The translations under genes were made by a program, and so were the position numbers. From assembly GCA_030704615.1 (NCBI GenBank), contig CM060732.1, forward strand, positions 31,105,053 through 31,169,052: a DNA stretch of 64,000 bases, written 5' to 3'. Source of the DNA: Takakia lepidozioides. Taxonomy: Eukaryota > Streptophyta > Takakiopsida > Takakiales > Takakiaceae. The notes below the pieces were generated by a model. The model ran no database searches and had not been told where the DNA came from. It saw only the letters and a list, made by a program, of their open reading frames with translations. This document shows, in pieces, positions 23,201 to 35,187 of the stretch (the first letter of the stretch is position 1; the number at the start of each line of letters is the position of its first letter).

Positions 23201-25010
23201 TGAACACTGCCCTCGTGGACATGTATGCCAAGTGTGGGAGCATGGAAGATGCAGAGAGAGTGTTTGACAATATGACTGAACGAAATGTGGTGTCCTGGAA
23301 CACAATGATTGCTGGATATACCCAGCATGGGTACGGGAGGGAGGCTTTGGAGACATATGAGCAAATGATGCGGGAGGGAGTGAAGCCTGACAAGGTCACG
23401 TTCGTTTGCGTTTGCAATGCGTGTGCGAGCCTGGCAGCCCCAGAAAAGGGCAAAGAGGTCCATGGTGACATCATCACAGCTGGAATTGTACCAGATGTCA
23501 TTCTGAACAATGCCCTTGTGGACATGTATGCCAAAGGCGGGAGCATGGAAGATGCAAAGGGAGTGTTTGACAATATGGTTGAACGAAATGTGGTGTCCTG
23601 GACTGCTATGATTGCAGGATATGCACAGCATGGGTGTGGGATGGAGGCTATTGAGACCTACGAGCAAATGATGGGGGAAGGGGTGCAGCCCAACCATATC
23701 ACATTCGTTTGCATTTGCAATGCATGCGCGAGCCTGGCAGCTCTGGAAATGGGCAAAGAGGTCCATGGTGACATCATCACAGCTGGAATTGTGCCAGATG
23801 TCATTCTGAACACTGCCCTGGTGGACATGTATGCAAAATGCGGCAACATCAAAGATGCAAAGGGAGTGTTTGACAATATGGCTGATCGAGATGTGGTGTC
23901 CTGGAACACAATGATTGCAGGATATTCCCAGCATGGGTTTGAAAGGGAGGCTTTGGAGACCTATGAACAAATGATGCGGGAACGGGTGAAGCCCAACCAC
24001 ATCACATTTATTTGCGTTTGCAATGTGTGTGCAAGTCTGGCAGTCCTGGAAACAGGCCAAAAGGTCCATGGTGACATCATCAGAGCTGGAATTGTACCAG
24101 ATGTCATTCTGAACAATACCCTGGTGGACATGTATGCAAAAGGGGGTAGCATCGAAGATGCAAAGGAAGTGTTTGACAGTATGGCTGATCGAAATGTGGT
24201 ATCGTGGAATGCAATGATTGCAGGATATGCCCAGCATGGGCGTGAGATGGAGGCTTTAGAGACCTACAAGCAAATGATGCAGGAAGGGGTGAAGCCCAAC
24301 CGGGTCACGTTTGTTTGTGTTTGCAATGCATGTGCGCGCCTGGCAGCCCTAGAAAAGGGCAAAGATGTTCATGGTGACATCATCAAAGCTGGAATTGTTC
24401 CAAATGTTATTCTGAACAATACCCTTGTGGACATGTATGCCAAAGGTGGCAGCATGAAGGATGCAAAGGGAGTGTTTGACAACATGGGTGAACGAGATGT
24501 GATGTCGTGGAATGCCATGCTTGCAGGATATGCCCAGCATGGTTGTGATATGGAGGCCCTGCAACTTATGGAACAGATGCAAGTGGAAGGCTTGAAACTG
24601 GACAGTACCACTTTTTTATGTGTTCTCTCTGCTTGTAGCCATGCTGGACTAGTGGATGAAGGCAGATACTACTTTGACTTTCTGAGTCAAGATCATGGTA
24701 TTACTCCAGCAGTGGAGCACTTTGGCTGCATGGTGGACCTCCTTGGCCGGGCGGGGCGATTGGATGAGGCAGAGGAGTTCATTAACAAAATGCCAATGAA
24801 ACCAAATGCTGTGGTGTGGAGGACGTTGCTTGGTGCGTGCAGAATTCATCGCAATGTGGAGATGGCTGAACGTGCGGCAGCATCTATTCTCAAGTGGGAT
24901 GAACAGGACACCGTGACTTAAGTGTTGCCAGAAAGTAGCCAGGCTGCTGCTGCATTGAGGTCGGCAACGTCACCTTGTTGTAGATGACAAATTGCATAAA
25001 AAACTGAGGG
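20258..25010 (+). pseudogene. OSB-PDF/PPR fusion gene, decayed left-arm copy
   Basis: Same architecture as the right-arm gene, with multiple lesions. The leader starts MAGMATSSRV at 20258. PDF1 (exons ending 20661, then 20892 on) has an extra base near 20592 and a TGA at 21009-21011 where the right arm reads CGA. PDF2 (21083 on, then 21283 on) has lost two bases. PDF3 (21585 on, then 21898 on) has lost one base at the donor; its second half GPDFKHK...PAWV is in frame with the PPR region. A TAA at 22321-22323 interrupts NMYV. Beyond it an uninterrupted 852-codon frame (22363-24921) encodes seven near-identical P-L-S triplets and the C-terminal PPR motifs. The E/DYW part is mostly deleted after 24921, with only scraps to about 25010. 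Confidence 0.82.
22400..24560 (+). repeat. 303-bp tandem coding repeats (P-L-S PPR triplets), left copy
   Basis: Seven consecutive units of 101 codons (P 35, L 35, S 31 residues) carry the recurring words ETYEQMM, CVCNACASLAALEKGKEVHG and ALVDMYAKCGS. Similarity between units is far higher than is usual for PPR arrays, suggesting recent unequal exchange or conversion. Confidence 0.85.
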
Positions 25011-25020
25011 CATCTATGCT

Positions 25021-27901
25021 GAATTCACTCATTCATTCTGCAAGAGATGATGTTTCTGGGTTCACTAGAGTTGATGCCAATCTCTTTCTCACCACAGATG
25101 TGAGACGCTGTAGAGAAACTAGTGATCCCTAACCATCATCCCACAAATTGCTTTCACAAGGTTGTCTGCTTTTGGACTTGAAAGAATTTGCACCGACTCA
25201 TCTGCAGCTACATAATTCTCTAATATTATGTTTTTTTTTTCCCGCATAACAGGGGTCAAAGGCCCTGGACATTTATTCAGTTTATTGTGGGGAAAACAAT
25301 TAGAACCCCCATTACACCATGAGGTACACACACCGATTTCAGTGAAAGAAGAGCCTTTCCTCTCATATTGAGAGAGTGATCAAGCAAGGGGACAACTAAT
25401 TAAGGCTGTATTAAGGTGGATCTACTCTTAAGGGCGATTAACGCCAGAAAATGGTTCATTTAGACTACTATGCTACTATGAGGAAATGCAACCTAGGAGA
25501 TAGCTAATGGGGCTAGAAGCCTCGAGACCAGATCGTGATCTCTAGGGAAGCTGAGAAGACCGATGAAATTTCCTAACGGTAGTGGAGCCTGGAAACACTG
25601 GAGGATGGTTTCAGTTGACGTCCCGTTCGAACTCAGGGGACACTATGGAGTGTTGCACGGTGGTCTCGCCAACGTGAAGGGGGTTTTTTTGCTATTCCGT
25701 CTAAATACTTATGTAATTAGAGGTAGTTGTCTACAACTTTAATACCATGAGAGACTCTCAAATTAGTCTATGTATATTGTAGTATAGTGAGGGTTAGTAG
25801 CAGGTTGTTGTAGGCTGGGCTTCGTTTAATTGGTACTAGGGTAGCCTGTGCCGTTTGCCCAAGTGTCCAGTGTCATCTAAGTCCAAGGGCAATCCCCTAT
25901 CTATCCAAGTGTGTCTCATACGTCCAGGCCCATGTGTGAAGAATTAAAATTGATGTACTAAAATGAAGTTGGATGTTTCTTTAGTTACAAAGAATGTGTG
26001 GTACATGAATGAACTAATGTTTAAAGATATTGTAAACATTAACAAAATGAGCGACAATGTAATGTGATTTAGAGATTGGAATTTGGTGAAAGAGTTTAGA
26101 AGTTTATCGAAGCTGATCACTACAAAACTAAACTAAACTAAACTAACTAACTAACTAACTGCCTTGCTTCATATACTGAAAAACCCAAATTTTTTTTCCA
26201 TGAATTTATCAACGGTACCAAGCACCAAGGCTAGGGCCCCTCGGTTTGGGAGATCTCAACGCTACAAAACAAACAAACTACCTTGCTTCATATTTGATTG
26301 ACTCACTAAACAGGTTTTGGACACATTAAACATTAAACATGCACGTATCAGGCACATGCCCTGCCTCCTCCAGCTTGCCATGGAAGACACTCGCCATGCT
26401 CCATGCAGGCCGTACTCCACTCTTTATTTTAAGATGTATGGTGTTAATCACCTTATGGAAATGATTTACATAGCAAATTGCTCGACCAAGTGAGGTTGCC
26501 AGAAGATCATATGTATGCAAATAAAGTGGGGCATGCTCAAAGAAACCTCAACCATGGTTTCCACCAAACATACACAATCATACCATTTAAACTGTGTATG
26601 CTCTGAAAACCTCGATCGCGATTTTCACCATACATATGTACTCAAGTATACAATTTAAGTGGTGCATGCGCAGAAAAACCTCGATCGTGAATTTTACTAG
26701 AGTCTTACTTGCTAGGATATTTCCACTTCTACCTAGTCCATGGTAGTGTTCATCATCTCACACTACAAGATTCTTTATTTAGCTACTTGAGCTCTTTCAT
26801 TGAATCCCTTAAGCGACCTGCATCCAACAATTTACGTCGAATATTGAGTGATCCATTATGCTCACCTCAATAATCTACTCATAACCTAATCCACTAATCA
26901 CTCACTAATCCATAGAAGTATGCTGCCTGCTTGGGGAGCCAAGTTGGGCCACACTCAAGCAACCGCCACCCTAGCCAGCTTAACCTCATCCTTAAACTCA
27001 TCCATCCTAAACTCATCCATGGAGCATGGTGAGCTGCTCCAGGGGGAGGGAGGCAAAAGGGCAAGTGGGCCCGGCATGGCTGGAGCTGGGCAAGCTTTGC
27101 ATTTCCAGCACAATAGCCATTATGTCTACTGTACCATGTAGGGACACCCCCCTCTTTAGGCTAACCATAGATTGCAAATAACTAGCAGTTAATGAGAGCT
27201 TTTGACTGGCTTGAAATCGGCAGCTCAGGCAGCGATTTAGAACACTGCCAGTCTGGGAGACAGGAGCAGTATCGCTGATCCTAGCCTGTTATACGCAATT
27301 GTTCACAACTCTACAATTGTGTCGTATATGCTCCAAAACTTGGCCTCGAACCATAGGCCTTTAAGTCCTGGAGAGGGTGGAATATTCCCCAACTTTGAAC
27401 TCCCAACATGCACAAACTGATATTCTCCTGTAAGGGGGTCATGCAAATCCTTGGTTTTGACACGATTCAAGCAAGTTAGTCAAAGGGGCTCGATCTCAAG
27501 CAGCAGACACAAAAACGTCCAAATATAAGATGGTGAACAACTTTGTGCACAACACTGCCCCTCTAATCAAGGTCATCACGAATGGTATTCACCTTCATCT
27601 TCAAACTTCGAAGGAGCTCCACCATCCACACCAGAATTTGAACATCACTCTGAATTCCTTCCAATATCACCAGAGTCAATAAAAATACCCCATCACTGCT
27701 TACCTGCTCCACTCAAGTGCAATTATGGGCTTTCTTTCCATCTATGCCCCATTGTCGGCTCTTGGAAGGATGGCATGCCAGAGGAAATGCCCTCAACATT
27801 ACGTCATAGTCAATATTCTCAGGAAATGGTGGATGAACCAAGAAGCTACGCTGATCATAGAATGCAGTAATACACTCACACCTTTCCAGAAGAACATCAT
27901 T
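25021..27901. other. Spacer between the inverted arms; no gene seen
   Basis: Contains a (ACTAA)n/(CTAA)n run near 26126-26160, a duplicated word TGCCTTGCTTCATAT near 26160 and 26280 in slightly different forms, and a three-copy tandem repeat at 26524-26698. A weak minus-strand frame near 26330-26400 reads KLEEAGHVPDT and may be a tiny PPR C-terminal scrap. No RNA gene was recognised. Confidence 0.5.
26524..26698. repeat. Three imperfect tandem copies of about 60-68 bp
   Basis: Each unit has a GGTGCATGC/GTGTATGCTC-type word, then AAACCTCGATCGYGA/AAACCTCAACCATGG, then a pyrimidine-poor tail with ATAC(A)AAT. The copies begin near 26524, 26590 and 26657. Confidence 0.65.
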
Positions 27902-30900
27902 TCACCAGTAATCCCCACAAGAACACACCCCATCTTCGAAGTGGTGAAAGCGATTAGCATCCCGTACAACAATTGTTCGGCTAACAATCTTTGAGATGAA
28001 CTTGGTGGCAGTGTGGCAGTCACCACACACTCGAAGATTCTTGATGACACGGAGAGGGGTCCCAGGGGCTGTGCTGATCAGCCCAAAACCAATGGCCAAC
28101 TTCTCACCGTGGTGGCAGAGAGAAAATTCCTTTTGCTCCTCCTCCACATCATGCAATACAAAGCGTGTGTCAGGCACATACCCTGCCTCCTTCATCTGCC
28201 CAGACAATCTTCTCAGCTCAGCATGGATTTCCTCAATTTTTGGATGCAATTTGTCATCTACAACAAAGGAGTGCACCCTGTTGCTGACCTCAATGCAACA
28301 GCGACCTGGCTCCTTTCTAACCCCTCTCACCTTCATCATTTTTCTCACCTTTGCAGTGTCGTCCCACCTGCCAGCTGCGGCATAGATGTTTGATAGCAAC
28401 ACATATGTCGCAGCGTCCTGTTCATCCCACTTGAGAATAGATGTTGCCGCACGTTCAGCCATCTCCACATTGCAATGAATTCTGCAGGCACCAAGCAAGG
28501 GCCTCCACACCGCAGCATTTGATTTCATTGGCATTTTGTTAATGAACTCCTCTGCCTCATCCAATCGCCCGGCACGGCCAAGAAGGTCCACCATGCAGGC
28601 AAAGTGCTCCACTGCTGGAGTGATGCCATGATCTTGACTCAGGTAGTCAAAGTAGTATCTGCCTTCATCGACTAGGCCGGCATGGCTACATGCAGAGAGA
28701 ACACACAAAAAGGTAATGCTGTCCAGCTTCAAGCCTTGACCTTGCATCAGTTGCAATAGTTGCAGGGCCTCCATATCACAACCATGCTGGGCATATCCTG
28801 CGATCATCACATTCCAGGACACCACATCTCTTTCGCCCATATTATCGAACACTCCCTTTGCATCCTTGATGCTCCCACCTTTGGCATACATGTCCACCAG
28901 GGTATTGTTCAGAATGACATCTGGTACAATTCCCGCTTTGATGATGTCACCATGGACCTCTTTGCCCTTTCCGAGGGCTGCCAGGCTCGCACATGCATTG
29001 CAAACGCAAACGAAGGTGACGCGGTCTGGCTTCACCCCTTCCCGCATCATTTGCTCATATGTTTCCAAAGCCTCCATCCCACACCCATGCTGGGCATATC
29101 CTGCAATCATAGCAGTCCAGGACACCACATTTCGTTCAGCCATATTATTGAACACAGCCTTCGCATCCTCGGTGCTCCCACCTTTGGCAAACATATCCAC
29201 AAGGGCAGTGTACAGAATGACATCGGGTACAATACCCGCTTTGATGATGTCACCATGGACCTCTTTGCCCATTTCCAGGTCTCCCAGGCTCGCACATGCA
29301 TTGCAAACACAAACAAATGTGACCCGGTCTGGCTTCACCCCTTCCCGCATCATTTTCCCATAGGTCTCTAAAGCCTCCATCCCACGCCCATGCTGAACAT
29401 ATCCAGAAATCATCGCATTCCAGGACACCACATTTCGTTCACCCATATTGTCAAACACTTCATTTGCATCCTCGAAGCTCCCGCCTTTGGCATACATGTC
29501 CACGAGGGTATTGTTCAGGATGACATCTGGTACAATTCCTGTTTTGATGATGTCACCATGGACCTCTTTGCCCTTTTCCAGGGATGCGAGTCTCACACAC
29601 GCATTGCAAACGCAAATGAATGTGATGTGGTTGGGCTTCACCCCTTCCTGCATCATTTGCTCATAGGTGTCCAAAGCCTCCATCCCACACCCATGCTGGG
29701 CATATCCGGCAATCATCACATTCCATGACACCACATCCCGTTCAGCCATATTGTCAAACACTCCCTTTGCATCTCCAATGCTGCTGCATTTGGCATACAT
29801 GTCCACGAGGGTATTGTTCAGAATGATATCTGGTACAATTCCCGCTTTGATAATGTCACCATGGACCTCTTTGCCCTTTTCGAGGGCTACCAGGCTTGCA
29901 CATGCATGCAAACAAAAACGTGATGTGGTTGGGCTTCACCCCTTTCCACATCATTTGATCGTAGGCCTCCAAAGCATCCCTCCCACACCCACACTGCGAA
30001 TATCCTGCAATCATCGCATTCCAGGACACCACATTTCGTTCAGCCATATTGTTGAACACTCCCTTTGCATCTCTGATGCTGCCGCATTTGGCATACATGT
30101 CCACCAGGGTATTGTTCAGAATGATATCTGGTACAATTCCTGCTTTGATTAGATCACCATGGACCTCTTTGCCCTCCCAGGCTGCCAGGTTCGCACATGC
30201 ATTGCAAATGCAAACAAATGTAACCCGGTCAGGCTTCACCCCCTCCCGCATCATTTGCTCATAGGTGTCCAAAGCCTGCATCCCGCACCCATGCTTGGCA
30301 TATCCTGTGATCACCGCATTCCAGGACACCACATCTCGTTCGGCCATCTTGTTGAACACTTCCTTTGCATGTCCAATGCTGCCGCATTTAGCATACATGT
30401 CCACCAGGGTATTGTTCAGAATGATATCTGGTACAATTCCAGCTTTGATGATGTCACCATGGACCACTTTGCCCTTCTCCAGGATTGCCAGGCTCGCACA
30501 CGCATTGCAAACACAAATGAATGTAACCGGGTCCGGTTTCACCCCTTCCCGTGTCATTTGCTCATAGGTCTCCAAAGCCTCCATCCCACACCCATGCTGC
30601 GCATATCCTGTGATCATTGTGTTCCATGACACCACATCTCGTTTAGCCATATTGTCGAACAGTCGCTTTGAATCCTCAATGCTCCCACATTTGGCATACA
30701 TTTTCATCAGGGCAGTGCTCAGAATGACATCTGGTACTATTCCAGCTTTGACGATGTCGCAATGGACCTCTTTGCCCTTTTCCAGGTCTGCCAGGTTCGC
30801 ACATGCATTGCAAACGCAAACATATGTGACGTGGTTGGGCTTCACCCCTTCCTGCCTCATTTGCTCATATGTCTCCAAAGCATTCTTACCACGCCCATGC

Positions 30901-33419
30901 TTGGCAAATCCTGCCATCATTATATTCCATGTGATCAAATCTCGTTCAGGCATTTTGTTGAACACTTGGTGTGCATCTACGATGCGCCCACACTTAACAT
31001 ACATGTTGACAAGGGTGTTGTATAGAGAAACATTTGGCTTGAATCCAGTCCGGATAATGTGAGCGTGCACATGCTTTCCGGCTTCCAGTCCTTTCATCTT
31101 GATGCACTTGCGCAAGAGACAGACGTAAGTATCTGAATCTGCTGAAATGCCTGCTTGGTTCAAAATCTGTAGAGCCTCTTTCAGTTGCCCTGCCTCACAT
31201 AGCGTCCTGACATGCCCAGAAGTGCAAGAAGAGGTCTTATGGATTCCCTCTTTTGCTCCTGTTTCAGAAGCCCTGGTCATGGTGGAGGTGCCTGATTTTA
31301 TCAACTCTGTCACTGCTGCTGCTCCCAGTTGACCACCTACCCATGCAGGTCTCTTGTAGCTATCCATCCACAGGGAATCATAGGTAATCTTGTGCTTGAA
31401 CTCCGGGCCTCTTGAATGAATCTGGATTCACAACTCCTTCAGCTATCCCTCCCTCGGCACCAATAATGCATAGATCCTTCCTTGCTGCTAACTGCTGAAA
31501 ATGACAGCCTAAGTTTTTCCTCACAAACACCCCAACCCTACTAATCACACACTGATTCCTATGCTGATTTTTTAAAATGTGCTGGGGGAAGTGGGAGGAT
31601 GACAATCTGCAAGAAAGATATGAAATGCATCTTGTTGCCTGCTTCTCTCTGTAATTTAACAGGCACTCACCTTTTTGCCTTGATTATCCCACCATTGACT
31701 GGGCTTGGGAAAACATTCCTTCCAAAGCGCCTCCCCGTCTCTGTTTTCTGTTTTTGGATATTTGCCTGTTGCCACATTGACAGTAACATGTCAAAATCAC
31801 TCTAACCCATGATACATCCACCAGACGAGCTAACTGGAAGAATTCAACATGAAAAATCAGGGAGGACTCTGATAAGAGGACAACGCAGGCTGAAATGTGT
31901 TGAAGAAGAAGGTGCCCTCACCAGAGTGTCCTTGACCTTGTGTCCTGAGAGCAGCTAGCATTTCTCTCACCCAAGGAGGATTCAACCAACCAACAACCCG
32001 CAAGACCTCTTGTGTGTGCTGCTTGTGTCTGTAGTCATGTGATCTCAGATTGGTCTGTGAGAACCACCATGTTGCAGCTGAGCAGCCATAAATTTAAACA
32101 CGGCCTCCTAAGACCAAGCTGACCCTCCCAAGTACATTGTCAATACCAGGAAAATAAGGAAATCATGATACTTACAGGAAGAGCCCACTTTTGCAGAACA
32201 GACAAACTTCTTCACATCGTTCATTAAGAAAGCCTCACCTTGCGATTGTGGTAGTCCCACCATTGTAAAGGATCTTTAAGAAACTCATGCCAACGCTGCT
32301 CCATGGTCCACTGTAGACCTTTGTGCCCGGACACCAACAGCATTGATGGATTTGTTTATGGAGGAGTGCTAGTGTAGCTTTCAACGACAGTCATGCAAGT
32401 CACTTTGGGCTCCATTGGACTACACAATGAGGCACATACGAACGTGTCCCAACTTACACAATGCTAAACAAGCTTGTGCATGACAAGGCTGCCCCACCAA
32501 TCAGATCACTCTGAGTCATACTCACTTTCATCTGCAAGCTCTGAAGGAGCTCCAACATATACACCAGAATCAGAACCGCAGCCTGATATCTTTCCACCAT
32601 CACCCGACTGTTCTCGATCTTTTGGGATGGCAATTAAATTTCCTTTCACCCAAGGAGTATTGAACCAACCCTCAATCAACAAGCCCTCTTGTATGTGCTC
32701 CACATGTCTGTAGTCTGGAACTTTTCGAGTGCTCTGTGGAAACGAAGAGGGAGCAGCTGAGTAGCGCCAGTCTCAACCCTCCCAAGTACCTTGCAAACTC
32801 CAGGGAAAAGACCTTGAGCATCCTACTTTCATGCCCTGCTTAGGAAGGCTATGGCACTGACAGTAGAAGCAAATTTTCCAGAGCAAAGCGAGATTCTACC
32901 TACACTCAACAAGCAGGGGTACAATCCAGTCCATACAATATTATCACACCAGAGTTCAGTGAAATTCTTCACATCCTACATGAAGAAAGCTCACCTTGTC
33001 AACACTGCAGTCCCACCATTGTGAAGGATCTTTCAAGAACTGCTGCGAGCGCTGTTCCATGCTCCAGCGTTGACCTACATCCCAGATATACCAATTATCG
33101 GGCTTGTCTAACTCCCAAGTGTGCTTTCATGCTTCTTTGCCCAGAGTACAGCGGAAAGGGAAAAGTGTTTCGCGTTATGACCTAATTTGAATGGGATCCC
33201 TGAAGGTTGACGAGGCGCCATAGCAGCCACATGCAAGGAACTGCGTCCTCTGCGCATTGCCAAGGGGGATGCAGATTTCAGCTCCACATCCCCGCCCCTT
33301 AATCCGCTGCCTGACGTGAGGCCTCGCGCATGACCACCGAAACGAGAGGACAGGGCCTTAGGTGTAGAGTCTGCATGCGGGGTCGGGAGAACGCGGGAAG
33401 ACGTTGCCATCCCCGCCAT
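27902..33419 (-). CDS. OSB-type PDF motifs fused to PLS-class PPR-DYW protein (right-arm copy)
   Basis: A predicted organellar C-to-U RNA editing factor with unusual N-terminal PDF motifs. The leader from ATG 33419 is basic and transit-like and contains QPSGIPFKLG, similar to the start of OSB proteins. PDF1: exon ending 32995 (DPSQWWD) plus 32733-32526 (VPDYRH...PWVKGNL). PDF2: 32318-32239 (DPLQWWD) plus 32054-31922 (HDYRHK...PPWVREML). PDF3: 31747-31671 (KPSQWWD) plus the large exon from 31421 (GPEFKHK...PAWVGGQL), which continues into PPRs. Splice phases agree from 32733 on. Seven P-L-S triplets, E motifs, PG box KEPG, then the DYW domain with HGEK (HxE), CGDCH and terminal DYW follow. One lesion: an extra T in a T5 run (29914-29918) splits the array into frames of 503 and 669 codons. 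The link between leader and PDF1 is unresolved in both arms. No OB-fold is seen. Confidence 0.8.
28760..31000 (-). repeat. 303-bp tandem coding repeats (P-L-S PPR triplets), right copy
   Basis: Seven 101-codon units of the same kind as in the left arm. The fourth unit's L motif carries the single-base frame break and is two codons short. Confidence 0.82.
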
Positions 33420-33859
33420 CCCCAACTGTGATGAGCGAGAAAGAGGCAGAATGAAATGTGTAGTTGCAACCTGGATGCAAGACAGGATTGCAGCAGCAGG
33501 CTGCTCTGCACACACAAACGATCGTCCTGCTTCTAGGATCAATCACGCAGCCGTCTGAGCTGCACGTTTCACATGTCTCTCCGTCTGTGGTATCATCAGC
33601 CCCCCGGCCCCCGAACGTCACCGAACGGAGAGGCTAGCTGCTTGTTGGCAGCCTTGCACTGCAGCTCGCAGCACGCTGCCATCTCCTCCCTTGTATCATC
33701 TCTGTTTGCCTTGCACGTTTGATGACGAGGGTCGCCACCGATTCGTAGCGTCTGCCACGGTATTAGTTAATAGTAGCTAGTACGTACTTTCTGCAGAGAG
33801 AGTGACACCGACTGGAGACAAGAGAGTAACACGGAACGGGGTGACATCACCGGAGTGAT

Positions 33860-35140
33860 ACTGGCAAGAACGGGTTGGGAGCAATGACACCTTGGAATAA
33901 TTGGGAGGGCATGATATTCTTATCAAGAGTATCGTTAGCCATGTCCAAAACATCTGACGAGATTGTACCCCACAAGGCTTTATAAAACTCCGCAGGCATG
34001 CCATCCAAACCACGGGATTTCAGTGCCTTTAGTTCAGACAAAGCATCCTCAAGTTCAAATGTGGAGAAAGGCTGGTTTAAACCCTACCCTTGAGCCGGGG
34101 ATAACCTGACCGGAATCCTACTCAAACAGACACCCTAGCCTGCTGCATGTCATCAGAATCCGGATCTGCCGTAAACAAAGACTTAGCTTCTGCGATGTTT
34201 GAAATCACCCGTGGGCTGGATTGAGGGGGTATTGGATGAATCAATGAGCGCTAACATGGAGTGTGAAGCCAGCCTTTGCTTGGCTTTCAAAAAGACATAT
34301 CTACTCATTTCTCTCCTTTTAGAGACCAATTGATACCAGCTTTCATTTTCATGAATTGATCTTTGGATTTCTGTAAAAGCCCAAGATTTCGCTTAGCTTC
34401 CAACAACGTAAGAAGGGTTTGAGGACAATGACGGTTACGCTCCAGCTTTTCCTGGCAAACTGATAAACACTTGATCAAAGTAGCTTCAAGTCTGTTATTC
34501 TTCTCAGCCAACTCCTGAGCCGAAGAAATGCACAACTTTCTACATGCTTCCAATTTACCCATGAATCTCAGGGTAGGAGAAGAGAAATGACAAGCAGCAG
34601 AGATCCAGCATGATTTGATGGCTTCAAGGGCCAATGGAAGTTTGAGAATGCCTATAGAAAGCCACGCCCTCGGCCCAAGTTACAACCCTGGCCCTAACTT
34701 CAGAATGGTCAAAGTCCGATAAAATGGGACCCATGGGCAAGTAACTGAACCATTGGGAGATAGAAACAGAGTAGTAGAACCGATTGAGCCCTCGCCATAC
34801 ACAGACCCGGCAGGGTCCGGTTATTTATCCAAGAGAAGGCTGGGGAAAGAGGGAAGCGCTTCCCATTTTAATATTTCAGCAGCCGACCTATCAGGAGAAT
34901 CATCACCAAGCCTGTCAGATGGGGAATCAACCATGTTGAAATCCCCGGCAAGAATCCAGTGGTCTACATGAGACATGGCAAGAATATGAGAACGAATGTC
35001 ACTCCAAAGCTGAGCACGATCTAGGGAAATGTTATGATCGTAAATATTGACAATCCCAAAGCAAACCAGCCTGGTTGGGGGTGTTAAGAAGCAAGCATTG
35101 AACCATGCCAGGCAGCCAAGAAGAAACAGAAACAACTAGA
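33860..35140 (-). mobile_element. L1-type LINE fragment: endonuclease and start of reverse transcriptase
   Basis: On the minus strand the order is apurinic-type endonuclease (FGIVNIYDHN, WILAGDFNMVDSPSDRLG), a linker (KNNRLEATLIKCLSVCQEKLERN) and the start of the RT domain (LKALKSRGLDGMPAEFYKALWG, the SPGxDG-type region). Frames are broken at several points, so it is dead. It ends near 33860 where RT would continue. It is a different family from the TC-tract LINE and may match the element at the right edge. Confidence 0.75.
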
Positions 35141-35187
35141 GGCAAGAGGGGTGGGCCGGTTATGCATAATAGAAGTTTTTTAAATCT

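Larger units (their letters stand above)
20105..25020 (+). repeat. Left arm of large inverted duplication
   Basis: From about 20105 the plus strand matches the minus strand of 33597 downward: shared leader region, three PDF-motif exon pairs, and the PPR array. Similarity starts abruptly (left GTGAAAAGTGCAGCTCAGAC, right GTGAAACGTGCAGCTCAGAC) and fades in the DYW region near 25000. The right arm is 27902-33597; the spacer is about 2.9 kb. Exact ends and identity need an alignment. Confidence 0.85.
27902..33597 (-). repeat. Right arm of large inverted duplication
   Basis: Inverted partner of 20105-25020. It retains the complete DYW domain absent from the left arm. Compared with the left arm it has a short in-frame addition in the leader (LTSGSGLRGG). 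Genes in the two arms face each other tail to tail. Confidence 0.85.

Noticed and set aside
22885-24237. Long 450-codon minus-strand frame across the left PPR array
   Set aside because: It is the antisense shadow of the highly repetitive PPR units; the same kind of shadow appears on the plus strand at 28760-30629.
25600-25660. GTTCGAACTC word resembling a tRNA T-loop/B box
   Set aside because: No acceptor stem or anticodon arm can be folded around it.
26120-26165. Repeated CTAA/ACTAA run considered as telomere or CRISPR-like array
   Set aside because: Simple-sequence repeat without spacers; not the plant telomere repeat.
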